Source of the DNA: Stomorhina lunata
Lineage: Eukaryota > Arthropoda > Insecta > Diptera > Rhiniidae
Length of the DNA: 64,000 bases
NCBI GenBank assembly: GCA_933228675.1
Contig: OW121743.1
Span: 69,256,834 to 69,320,833, forward strand
Direction: 5' to 3'
The translations under genes and the position numbers were made by a program. Of this stretch, positions 1 to 10,700 are shown piece by piece. The notes below the pieces were generated by a model. That model saw only the letters and a list, made by a program, of their open reading frames with translations, ran no database searches and was not told the origin of the DNA. Numbering within the stretch: position 1 is the stretch's first letter; each line of letters starts with the position of its first letter.

Positions 1-752
1 TTAGCTTGACACTGGACAAGCACTAAAAAATCTGGACAATCCAGTCGAATCCAGCCTGACTGGCAACCCTAGGTTCATCAGTCAATAAAGTCATAGCAAA
101 CGTTTTTTAGTATGTATGTACGCGGTACTTCTTCATTCAAAGGGGAAGAACAATTAATGGCGAGTATTGTACCATCAATAAAATCATGTGGTGAAGGGCA
201 TGTTGAATACCAATCAACGTTTCTAATTGATCTTAATTTGGTAAGCGTAGACTTATCTTGGTCTATCTTTCATCTCAACTGTGGACACTGACCTCTTCGT
301 GGTATCACCTGCTTAGCTACCTTAACACCAGTTAAAGTCGTGAGCTAACAAGTGCCACGAGTTCTCCCATGAGAATAAAAATACACCGAAACTTCGAGTC
401 TTTCCATTGAAGTTTTGGATGTCCTCTAGAAGAAAATATTTCAAAGCATGGCCTACGAAATTGGAGAATAGATCGAAGTGCATGGAATTCTAAAATATGC
501 TCGGCCTTTGTTTAATAACATTAAACATTTCAGTGCTTTTTAAAACCGTTTATGCCTTAACTGTTTTTTTTATGCCGTTTCAAGTTAATATGTTGACAAC
601 ACTGTAAATAAAGAACGCATCGCAAAGACGAAATTTGATTTTTATTTTCAGGGATTGATTTACACTAAAAAATAATAAAAAGAAAAAATAAAACAAATTG
701 AAAAAAAGATTTTATTATTGCTCTCAATAAAGTTTAAAAATCAACTGGAAAA
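1..752. other. Upstream noncoding region of the first GTSF1-like gene
   Basis: No open frame or recognisable RNA gene was seen. The last 100 bases are A-rich and lead directly into the ATG at 753, so they are probably 5' UTR and promoter-proximal DNA. No clear TATA box or initiator could be assigned. Confidence 0.5.
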
Positions 753-1780
753 ATGTTTCTTAGTGACGATGATATGGTTGAGTGTCCCTACAACAAAACG
801 CATCGCATGTTGAGAAGGCGCCTGCAATCCCATCTTTTGAAATGTCGTCTCAGCTACCCTGATGTGGAGTTAAGAAAGTGTCCCTTCAACATAACACATT
901 TAATACCCGAGCCAGAATTTACGGTATTTAAACTTTTTGTTGTGTTTTAATCTACTTTATTTTATGCAACTTATTTAACCACTAGCATCATGCCACCAAT
1001 TGTCCTGATCGCAAATTGATAACCCAATACAAATATGATGCACCCGAACCCAAAGAAGAAGAGGCTCCCAAACATGCTCCAATTGATTGTGATGAAGATT
1101 GGGATGACACCGCTGTACAAGATTATAATCCTTCGAAGTATTTGGAAAAGGCTAATATTATTAGAAGACCTGAGGGGGCAAATCCCTCGGAAAGGAAAAT
1201 GTTCATTAAAAAAGAACGTAAACGTTTGGGTGACGGCGATGATAGTTCTGGGGAAGAAACAAATGCTAAAACAAACCTTGACAAATGGAATGAAAAACAT
1301 AGTGATGGTGGTCCTAGAGCTCCGAGTCCTAAAGCATATTATTGGGAAACAAAAGCTGGTAGTAGTGGCCGTAAACGCTCTACGTCACCTCCTTCAACAT
1401 CGTCGTACTCTAAGAAACGTTCTCGTTCTCCGCCTAATACATTTAGACAGGAGCGTTCGCGTTCTCGTTCACGCTCTCCTCTAGGTTTTAGGAAAACTCA
1501 AATACAACATTCCTCGCCTACTCAACGCTCGCCCTCATATTCTGGAGGAAACTCTTATAATTCCGATCAAGATTACTACTATAATGGTAGTAGCTCTAGA
1601 AACGCGTATAGTGGTCGCGATCCTTATTACAGTAATGATAGTCATGCAAATTCTTATTATGATCGTAATACTGAAACAACTAATAATACTATGCCACCGG
1701 TACCACCACCTCCTATGATTTCGTATCCAGCACCACGCTCCTACAATACATCAAAATTTCATTCTTCTTCTGGTCGTTAA
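753..1780 (+). CDS. GTSF1-like protein with two CHHC zinc fingers and an SR-rich tail
   Basis: Two exons, 753..923 and 986..1780, joined in phase 0 through a 62-nt GT-AG intron, give 321 residues. Two U11-48K-type CHHC zinc fingers are visible: C11, H17, H27, C31 and C43, H49, H59, C63. Both have C-x5-H-x9-H-x3-C spacing, and the second is completed only after splicing. An acidic tryptophan motif (DEDWDD, near residue 95) is followed by a basic segment. In GTSF1 proteins a tryptophan-containing region downstream of the fingers contacts Piwi, and fly Asterix acts in nuclear piRNA silencing. What is odd here is the long tail: an Arg-Ser-rich stretch at about residues 186-224, then Ser/Asn/Tyr-rich sequence and a proline run near 292. 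This makes it roughly twice the length of typical GTSF1 proteins (about 165 residues). Family membership is firm. Whether it is the Asterix orthologue or a paralogue is not. Confidence 0.85.
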
Positions 1781-1867
1781 GTGGAAGTTTTGTTTTTTAA
1801 TTCGTTTTACATGTCAGTTGAATTTTATTAATTTTTAAACTTAAAGTTGAAAATTATTTAGAATAAT

Positions 1868-1873
1868 AATAAA
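1868..1873 (+). promoter_or_regulatory. Polyadenylation signal AATAAA
   Basis: Canonical hexamer 88 nt after the stop of the upstream GTSF1-like gene, followed by A/T-rich sequence. This is a consensus match only. Confidence 0.5.
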
Positions 1874-2146
1874 CAAAATCCAACTTAAACTCTTGGAAAA
1901 CAGAAATTTTTGCTTAAGAATTTCTTTTTTTTTTAAAGAAAAATTTTTAATGTCAATTTTTTTAAGAAAAATTTTAAACATGGATTTTCTTTTAAAGAAA
2001 ATTTGTATTTGAATACTCTATAGTAAAAGGTCAAAGGCAAAAGTCAGATTACTCTTATTTGTAGTTCCACTAAGAATGGATTTTTAGAAATTCGGACTCT
2101 TAAAAATGAAAAATGTTCATGTATTTTCTAAACCAATAAATACAAG

Positions 2147-2231
2147 TAAGAAAAGTAATAGTCGGTTAAGCCCCTTCGCTACTAAAGTCAAATAAGGAAC
2201 AATAATTTAACAAGTAAGTCTTAGAGACGTA
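2147..2231. repeat. Terminal fragment of an interspersed repeat
   Basis: Contains AAGTAAGAAA followed by an ATAGTCGGTTAAGCC-like motif. This is the reverse complement of the end of the repeat at 6220-6780, which reads GGCTTGACCGACTATAG and then CTTACTTGT. It is probably an ancient dispersed element of unassigned class. Confidence 0.45.
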
Positions 2232-2536
2232 CATATCGTCGTGCGGGAGTTTATGTGCTCAATAAGCCAAAAATGCATTTTGAGAAAATCGATCTTGAAG
2301 TTTTATGTTAATTTTTCTAAAAAACTACAATGGAATTTTGAGATTTAACACAATATATTTGGCGTATAGAACAAAATAGCACAAAAAAAATGTTTTGAAG
2401 GATACCTATAGAACAAAACAGACACTTTTTATCTCAGAAACTAGACAAAATAGCCGAAAACGGATTGCAGATTTGAAAAATTTAGGGTCGGTGTAAAATG
2501 GCGGATAGAGCACATAAACTTCCGCACGGCGATATG
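2232..2536. mobile_element. MITE with about 29-bp terminal inverted repeats and TA target duplication
   Basis: The left end begins CATATCGTCGTGCGGGAG and the right end is its near-perfect reverse complement, with about two mismatches across 29 bases. TA lies immediately outside both ends (2230-2231 and 2537-2538). The 305-bp interior is AT-rich and has no open frame. TA duplication and size suggest a Tc1/mariner-type nonautonomous element. Confidence 0.7.
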
Positions 2537-2538
2537 TA

Positions 2539-3495
2539 TGTGTGATTTTTAAAAATTTCGAGATTTAACTAGATTTATGTCATTTCTAGCTGAGGGTCTG
2601 ATATGGAGCTAGGGTCAATTGTGGATTAATTGTTACAAAATATTTATCTGTACAAAGTTTTAGTAATAAAATTGAATTATCTTAAGATTGATAAGCGTTT
2701 TTGTGCTTTTCTGGACATTTAAAAGACTTAAGAATGATTCTTGTATGGAAGGTATGGTCAAATCAACTCGGGGAGCGATTCTGGGTCGTTCGGTATCCTT
2801 AAAGGTAGATCTCAGATCAATTTTTCTACGCGTTACGAACATCAGCACAAAGCAAGTATACTAACGAAATACAATTAGGTGGATAAACTAAACATTATCC
2901 TTAACTTCTTAGGAGTTTTAAGCCTCTTTAGGGCTTCTTAGGATATACACTGATGGATCAAAGTAGAAGATATACGATATAGTAGTTTAAATCCCTATAA
3001 TATATTCAAACGTTTTCATGCTGATTTCTTTTCATCCTTTTTAGTTAAATATTCAATTTAAAAATTCTATCAAATAACAAATTTAACGTCGAAAGGGCCT
3101 GAAAAACAAAATTAAAAAGAATGCACAAGGCCGTTTTTATATTAAATAGTTTAAAATTTAATTAAATTGAGTGTATTACACTGTATTAATTAGGACGTTC
3201 TTAGTTGTAAATGCCGGGTATTCCTAAACTAGATACGCAGTCATAATAATGTACCCAGTAACATTTTTGTGGATAACATAGCCATACTGCTATCAGTACA
3301 AACATCTAATGTTTAAAGCAATATAGTGATAGTTTATTTAATTAAGTAAAAATAATTCGTCCAATATATAAAATCAATTGCTAAAAGTATTGTACTTGTA
3401 AATAAATATATAAAATTTTTAAAATAATTACTTAAAATAGAAAAATCAAAAAACCTAAAAAAGTACAAAATCACATTATTCTTAAAATTAATTAA
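2539..3495. other. Noncoding region between convergent GTSF1-like genes
   Basis: No coding region was recognised, and short open frames here (for example 2660-2848) look like chance. A TTTATT at 3333-3338 is AATAAA on the minus strand and could be the polyadenylation signal for the gene ending at 3496. Confidence 0.45.
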
Positions 3496-3979
3496 CTAAT
3501 CATCTACGCCTAATAAACGTAAACGTTCCTGTTGACGAAATTTCTTGCGTTCAGCCGGAGTAGCTCCCTGCAAGTTGCGTAAAACATTTGTTTTGGCTAT
3601 ATATTCATTAGGATTATATGTTGGCGTATTGTCATCATCCCAGTTTTCTTCGCTTTCACAAACAGGCATTGGTGGCGGGACAGTGGGAGTCGTCACAGGC
3701 TCTTGAATATTACAGAAATTTTCGAATGTCTGACGTTCAGTGCACACACTTACGTGAAACTGGAAAAGCAAAGTTATATTATATTTAGAGCAGACTTTTA
3801 AAGTTTCAAATTACCTTTAATTCCGGCTCGTTTAGTATATGGGTGACATTGAAGGGACACGTTACTTTCGGTACATTTGCATGATTGCGGCGACACTTGC
3901 CCAAATGTACCTGCATGCGATTTTTCAAAATACGATGACTTTTATCATAGGGACATTCTAATAATTCTGTGGATGCCAT
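3496..3979 (-). CDS. GTSF1-like protein, compact form
   Basis: The minus-strand exons 3979..3815 and 3759..3496 join in phase 0 across a 55-nt GT-AG intron and give 142 residues. Both CHHC fingers are intact: C9, H15, H25, C29 and C41, H47, H57, C61, again with C-x5-H-x9-H-x3-C spacing. The intron interrupts the second finger at the same place as in the gene at 753-1780. The C-terminal half keeps the acidic Trp motif (ENWDDD) and a YNPNEY segment matching YNPSKY in the neighbour. It ends after a short basic stretch and lacks the SR-rich tail. Length is close to the usual GTSF1 size. The shared intron and motifs indicate a paralogue from a local inverted duplication. The ATG at 3979 is the first in frame before the first finger. 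A piRNA-pathway role is inferred from the family only. Confidence 0.85.
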
Positions 3980-4059
3980 TAAATCTATAACAGTAGAAAA
4001 TAAAACAATATAAAGAAAAATAAAGTAAAATTATTTTCTTTAGTTTTAACGATAAAACC

Positions 4060-5045
4060 AAGGCGAATTAATAAGGGTGGTGGTAAGAATACAACATGAC
4101 AAAATGGAAACCCATGTTGTTTTTCTCAAGGCGAATTCATTACAGGTGGTGGCAAGAATACAACATGACAAAATGAAACCCCATGTTGTTTTTGTAGGTT
4201 TGCTTACATTTTGTCAAATTTTTGTTCGTTAAATTTCCAGGCGAATTCATCAGCTGGGTTCTTGATATCACTTTCATTATTACACTATGGTTTTGCTCAT
4301 AGCAAGGCGAATTCATTACAGGTGGTGGTAAGTATACAACAAATACAACATGACAAAATAAAACCCCATGTTGTTCTTGTAGTTTTGTTTACATTTTGTC
4401 AAATTTTTGTACGCAAAATTTCAAGGCGAATTCATCAGCTGGGCTCTTGATATCACTTTCATTATTACACTATGGCTCATAGTGTAATCATAGTGTAATT
4501 ATGAAAGTGATATCAAGAGCCCAGCTGATGAATTCGCCTGGAAATTTAATATAAAAAAATTTGACAAAATGTAAGCAAACCTACAAAAACAACATGGGGT
4601 TTCATTTTGTCATGTTGTATTTGTTGTATTCTTACCACCACCTGTAATGAATTCGCCTTGAGTGTAATAATGAAAGTGATATCAAGAGCCCAGCTGATGA
4701 ATTCGCCTTGAAATTTAACATATAAAAATTTGACAAAATGTTAGCAAAACCAAGGCAATTCATTACAGGTGGTGGTAAGAACACAACAAATACAACATGA
4801 CAAAATGAAACCCTATGTTGTTTTTGTAGGTTTGCTTACATTTTGTCAAATTTTTGTATGTTAAATTTCCAGGCGAATTCATCAGCTGGGCTCTTGATAT
4901 CACTTTCATAATTACACTATGCTTGATATCACTTTCATTATTACACTATGCAAGAAATACAACTTGGGTTTTGCTTACATTTTGTCAAATTTTTGTATGT
5001 TAAATTTCAAGGCGAATTCATCTGATATCATTTCACTATTACACT
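4060..5045. repeat. Cluster of direct and inverted copies of a GGCGAATTCAT fold-back repeat
   Basis: About six full or partial copies of a roughly 180-bp unit. The unit runs from AGGCGAATTCATTACAGGTG through an ACAACATGACAAAAT block and a CATGTTGTTTTTGTAGG block. It ends in GGCGAATTCATCAGCTGGG and a TTGATATCACTTTCATTATT motif. Copies at about 4060-4480 and 4750-5045 are direct and those at about 4480-4750 are inverted, so the cluster has a palindrome centre near 4480. No coding capacity was seen. It is probably a fold-back or MITE-like element that has been multiplied and partly rearranged. Confidence 0.75.
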
Positions 5046-6219
5046 ATGGATAAAACTGACTTTGTAATCTGCTTTTACACAATGCACATTGGGGTCATTA
5101 TTGTTAAATTTCATATTGAATTTCATTGTAATATAACAGGATTTTTTTTTTAAACTTTGAGGCTTAAAATACCAACTAATGGCAAAAATCGCAAATAAAT
5201 ACTGACGTCTCTAGACTTAATAATTGGACAGGCTTCCTTGTTACTCACAATAAGTCTTTCAATCAGTTCAACAAGGAACCGATTGAAATGTTTAGATTTA
5301 AATCTGGGAAAATGCAATATATGATTAAATTACAAGGACATGAAACTAGAGGAAAAACTCTGAGATTCTAGTTTCATTAAAATCGTATAACCGTATAAAA
5401 AGTTATATTCATATAAAATTGATATGTTTTGGAAAAATTCTTGAAAAAAAACTTATATTGGACAGCTATAAAATCTAAACCAAAGGGAAATTCAAAATTT
5501 TGAAGCAAATAAAAAATTGTATGAACTAGGAGAATGTATATACAAAAGTTCATCAAAATTGGAGCTAAAAAATCTAATAGAATCAGAAAAGCTTGCGAGA
5601 CATTATAAATTTGAAAATGCAGTATATCTTAATTTGACCTAATCTTCTAAAACGGAGTAAGCCACCGTATTGTACGTCCCAAAATTAAGTTGGGGTATCT
5701 CGGGGTTTTTCTGTGTCATTTTGACGTACTTATTGTGTAATCTAACCATTAACATCACACAGTTCGAGACTTTTTCATGACATGTCGGAAAAGATATTCG
5801 CATGTATGAGAATAGCATACATAGATATGTATATGACTCGTAACAATCAGGTTATCGCATGAATGTTGTATTGAGACCAGCCAGGGCAACAGACTGGACA
5901 TCTTTTGGTCTCTCATAGACTTTTAAGTTCCCAACAAGTAGCCTAATTTCCTGGTATAGATCCTAAACAGATCCCATTTTGATAAAACTGTAAATTTTAA
6001 AGCTATAACAACAACAAAACGAAGACTACCTTTTATATCTTGTGATTTATAAGTACGATTGGGTGATGGTCACGAGGGTTATAAATTGTTAAAAACATCT
6101 TCATATCGTAACACACATACAACAATGCAATTTTTGTAATGTAATCTAACAAAATGAAGTCTCAAATGTCATGATTCAAACAAGCTATAGTGGTGCAATT
6201 GTTATTATTAAAAGTATAA
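5046..6219. other. Intergenic, nothing recognised
   Basis: AT-rich sequence without a supported gene, tandem repeat or element terminus. Confidence 0.45.
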
Positions 6220-6780
6220 CCGAACTTTTTAAATGGACCCCCATGTAATCAAAGTACAGGTCGTAATTCTAATGATAATTTTATGAAATTTGGCACAGAT
6301 CATTTTTTGACGATGATTCGTCAAAATCGGTGAATTATTTATGGTACCTCCCATATTTCCCACTTCTCGGAATTGATATATCACTGTACCGAATTTCGTT
6401 GAAATCGGTTCACATTTCACTATAGCTCCCATATAAACTCTTCTGTCGAAACGCACCAAATGAGACAAAAATCACTAAAACGCTCGTAAATCTGAAGATA
6501 ATTGGAATTTTAAGTTTATTTTTTTATTTTGTAACAACTGTAATCAATTTACCAAATTTCGAGATAATCGGTCCATTGACCCTAACTTTCATATATGTAA
6601 GTCCAAATTACGGAAATAGTTTAACTATTTAAGCTTTTAGAAAATGTTTGTATGATGGCAAAATTTAGCCAATATTTGTCTTAATACAGGAAAAAGAACA
6701 CCTTTGACCTTAGTGGTGAAGGATACCATATGGTCGGGCTTGACCGACTATAGCTCTTTCTTACTTGTTATAATATACTT
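6220..6780. repeat. Ancient dispersed repeat, unassigned
   Basis: Contains phrases that recur elsewhere in the window: CTCCCATATAAA, AAATCGGTTCACA and an end reading GGCTTGACCGACTATAG followed by CTTACTTGT. Related phrases occur at 36233-36740 and, inverted, at 2147. The only open frame (6229-6468, minus) has no protein resemblance. Confidence 0.45.
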
Positions 6781-7711
6781 AGTGATAATTCTTGATCAAA
6801 GCATTTGGGGGTTTTATACTATGCTTTTTCAATCATGACTTCTATTTTATTTGTTTTTTAATATATTAATTTGTTTTTTTTTGCTTGATTTTTTTCATGA
6901 TTTTCATACATTAACAACACATACAGAACAAATTTAAAAGTAATGTCATAAAAATCACGAAAACATGATTTGTTACCTACAAACTAAAAAAACAATGCTT
7001 TTTAATGTCTTATAAAAATCATGGTGTAAATTGCTTCTTTGGTTTTGATCATTTGCGATTTTGATGCCCCAATGTGTATCGAATAATATCTATAAATACT
7101 ATTGGTAACACTGCATTTAAAAAATGAACGCCGCTATAAAATATTTATGCAGCCTTGTACTTTGAACAATTGCAAAAAAGCGCACAAAGAAAATAAAGCG
7201 TAAAAAGAAATCAGAAAGAATAAACGGCAAAAAATAAAAACCACAGCTAAAATTTCATCTAATAAACACAAGCGGTGACGAGGAATATTTGTGAATAAAT
7301 AAAAGTGATTTCAAGCAACCAATTTCAAATTGGAAAATAAAAATATTAAATACATGAAAAAATTCAAAAAAGAAGTTGTGAAATTTTAAGAAATATTTCA
7401 AAAAGATTTATGTGTCGCAAACAAAATATGAAAATTTTCATTTCAACTAAAAAGCAACAAAGTGTGTTAATGTGAGAAAATTAAATTTGTCTCGTTGTGT
7501 AGTTTCTGCAGTTTTTCTGTTTCGAAAAAGTTGCACTTGGAAAATAAAACGAAAATAGCCCTATAGCCTAGGCAAATTCATGGTATCTTTTATTTCTTTC
7601 GTAAATTTCAAAGAAAAGTTTATAATTAATGCATAAATTAAATTAAACAAGAAAATAAAAACCTACATAGAAGAACCGACCGAACAAGTAAACAAGAACC
7701 TCCGATAAGAA
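6781..7711. other. Upstream region and probable 5' UTR of Ankle2
   Basis: No gene was found. The A-rich stretch from about 7130 up to the ATG at 7712 looks like 5' UTR. No promoter motif could be assigned with confidence. Confidence 0.45.
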
Positions 7712-10700
7712 ATGCCTTATTACGGTCTGTACATACCCGTCAAGGGCGGTGGTGGAGTAACGACCAACGGAGCCAACTCAACAAATTCCTCTTCTGCTCT
7801 GGCCGATTCTGCCAATGACGCAAATAAAGACAATAATGAGACCGGTAAGTTTAACCATTTAAGGATTTTTCAATAAAAATTCCAGATTTTTTTTGTATTG
7901 TGTACTTTTAAAGGTTAGAATTCTTGTTTTTCTTGTTATTGTTGTTGTTGGTTTTATCTTGTTCTTTGTGATTTTTTTATCGTACGACTTCATGATTATT
8001 ATGAAGATGATGATGTTAAAGTGCGATGATATGTATGCGTGTGTGGATTTGTATTAAGTACAAGTACACTGGTACTTAAAAGTGCATTATACTTTGCAGA
8101 TGATGAGTTATTTTTGTTTATATTATTTAGGTACGGATCTACCACCCTTCTTATAAATTATAATTTATAACATTTAAATTACGTTTTATAATTTATACCT
8201 ATGATAACAATTTTATATCCTACACCAGAATATATGGGAGGGGCATTATAGGTTTATGCCAATATTTGCTAGTTATAAATATAGTCATATGTATAATATT
8301 CTTCCACCGTAAACTCTTCGACTCATATTCACTCTATTAATCGGTTTAACGAAAAACGTTTGTGCCTCCCCAACATATGCCCAGCATGTTGTCAGGGTCC
8401 TCATGATTCCTCACATTTTTAAATGCTAGGCCCTAAGTATTTAGGATTTGAGAACTCATCCAGTGGAAGTATCACGATTTCTTGGACTAGATCTTACAAC
8501 AGTTCCACCATAACACCATATTTATAAAATTTTAAATGTCAGTTACATAAATAAGAACAACAAGATTTCCGTCCGTCTGATTTCTTGAAGTCATATACAG
8601 GTTGAATTTGGAGCTTAAAGATTCAATTATACCTAAACTTCTAGTTCTGCAGCACAGCCTTAAATTTAATTATATTGGTGCATTCCCAACATATGCCCAG
8701 CATGTGGCTAGGGTCCTCATGATACCCCACATTTTTAACTGTAAGGCCCACCCTACTTCACTTAGTCTTAGTTTAGGATTTGAGGACTCATCCAGTGGAA
8801 GTATCACAATTTCTAGGACTAGATCTTCAAACAGTTCCCTGTTGACACCATATTTATAAAATTTTAAATGTTAGAGCAGTTACATCAATAAGAACATCAA
8901 GATTTCCGTCCATTTGGCTGCTTGAAGTCATATACAGGTTAAATTTGGACTTCGAAGATTCAAATATACATAAACATCTAGTTCGACGTAACTAAAATTC
9001 ACCGTAGACAAATAGAGCCATCAACAACACGTGTAAATAATATGTTTAATGCAAATAGTTATAACTGTCAATGTCGATGAGTACCAACTTGTTGCGGTTT
9101 GTTTTTAATAGGATAACACTTCGAGCCAAAAAGCTCATGCCATATTAAATATACTGCATAAGATATTTGAATGCATGTCTTTGCGAAGCTTCTACTAAGA
9201 TTGTGCGGTATAATCTGATAGAATTTTCTTCGAGCGGGTTTTCGGATGACCTTCACTCAGAAAAGCCGAGGCGGATATTTGGTATAACATTGTGCAAATG
9301 TTCGCCTCGGCTTTTCTGTGTGAAGGTCTTCCATGCGTATTTGTGTCAATAGAACATAAAGTAATAAAATATTTTTGTTGAAGAAAATTGGTTCAGAATT
9401 AATCGATTTATGGTCAATAAAACACAAATAAACTAAAATTGTCATATGAAATAGGTAATAGATGATATGAAATACTAGATTATCTGCAATAGCTAATATT
9501 GGTTGGCATAGACAACTACACCAATTGATAAAAATGTTGTTAATATGTTTGTGAAACGATTTTAACGAATATATAGAAAAATCACTTTCTTTAAAACAAA
9601 TAATAGATTTTAATATTATTTTATCTATAACAATTTATTTAAAAAAAAACAATACAAAAAATCTTTCAAAAGGCGATATCTTAAAAGTTTTACCATATAA
9701 AGTAAAATGCTTTGCGGTTTGAATTCACTTAGTTTGCTAGTAATTAAGGCTATTAATGGCTGATAACTTTTATAACATAGTATAATTAAAATCGATATTC
9801 CAGCTAAAGATAAATGTTTATAAAATTTAGAAAAATGTTATCTAAACGTACATAGATCCATATAGATATTGAGTTTAGTGATATTATTGTAACGAATTGA
9901 CTGAAAAGTAGGCTGACATACACTTATATAGAATCAATTGATTTTCAGGTAGCCCTAATCTTTTAAAGATACATGTAAACTTAGACAACTGGCGGGTTAT
10001 TAGTTTGTGAGATGTGTACTTTCATTTTAAGTGAAATATCGTTTGCTTTGGCTTGATAAGTAGAACTCGTATTGTGCACCAGGATTTTCAACTGATCAAA
10101 AGTGGTTTGCTTAGTGTTCGCTCCAAATAGGGTTTTACCGACGAAAACAGGTAAAAAGTGCTCAAAATTATTTTGGATGACAATAAAGTAAGGATGAACG
10201 AGAAAACTGATACTTTAAAGATATTAAAGGTACAAGTTGTGCATATCGTGATTGGATATCTGAAAACAATTTTCCAATCGAACTCACAATCGACACGAAA
10301 CAACAAATCTCATGTCATGACAATATTTCGTGATTCTAATTGCTTTCGCACCCACCATATTCTCTAGATCTTGGTCTAGATCTCAGACCGTAATGCTTGC
10401 CGGGAAGAAATTTAGTTCCAGTTATGTGATAATAGCAGAAAATAAGGCTTATTTCATGGCTTAAATCTTATTGTTGCATAAAAATGGAGAATAGTACGAT
10501 TATAGATAGTCCAATTTGACTTTACCCTTAAGCTCCTGCGATTACCTCTTATTCGGCGCTATTTTTCTTTTTCGGCAGAGTATTCTCGAAAGACTGTTAG
10601 GCTATAATTGTTGTATTGCCCTCAAAGAATGAAATCAATTTTTTTTCCATACGAACTTTAAAGCCCAACTGTTCCTAGGCATACATACATACATAAGTTG

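Noticed and set aside
6229..6468. 79-residue minus-strand open frame
   Set aside because: It falls within a dispersed repeat whose phrases recur at 36233-36740.
9068..9445. Overlapping 60-residue open frames on both strands
   Set aside because: They arise from the inverted repeat at 9248-9328, as shown by matching peptide pieces on the two strands.
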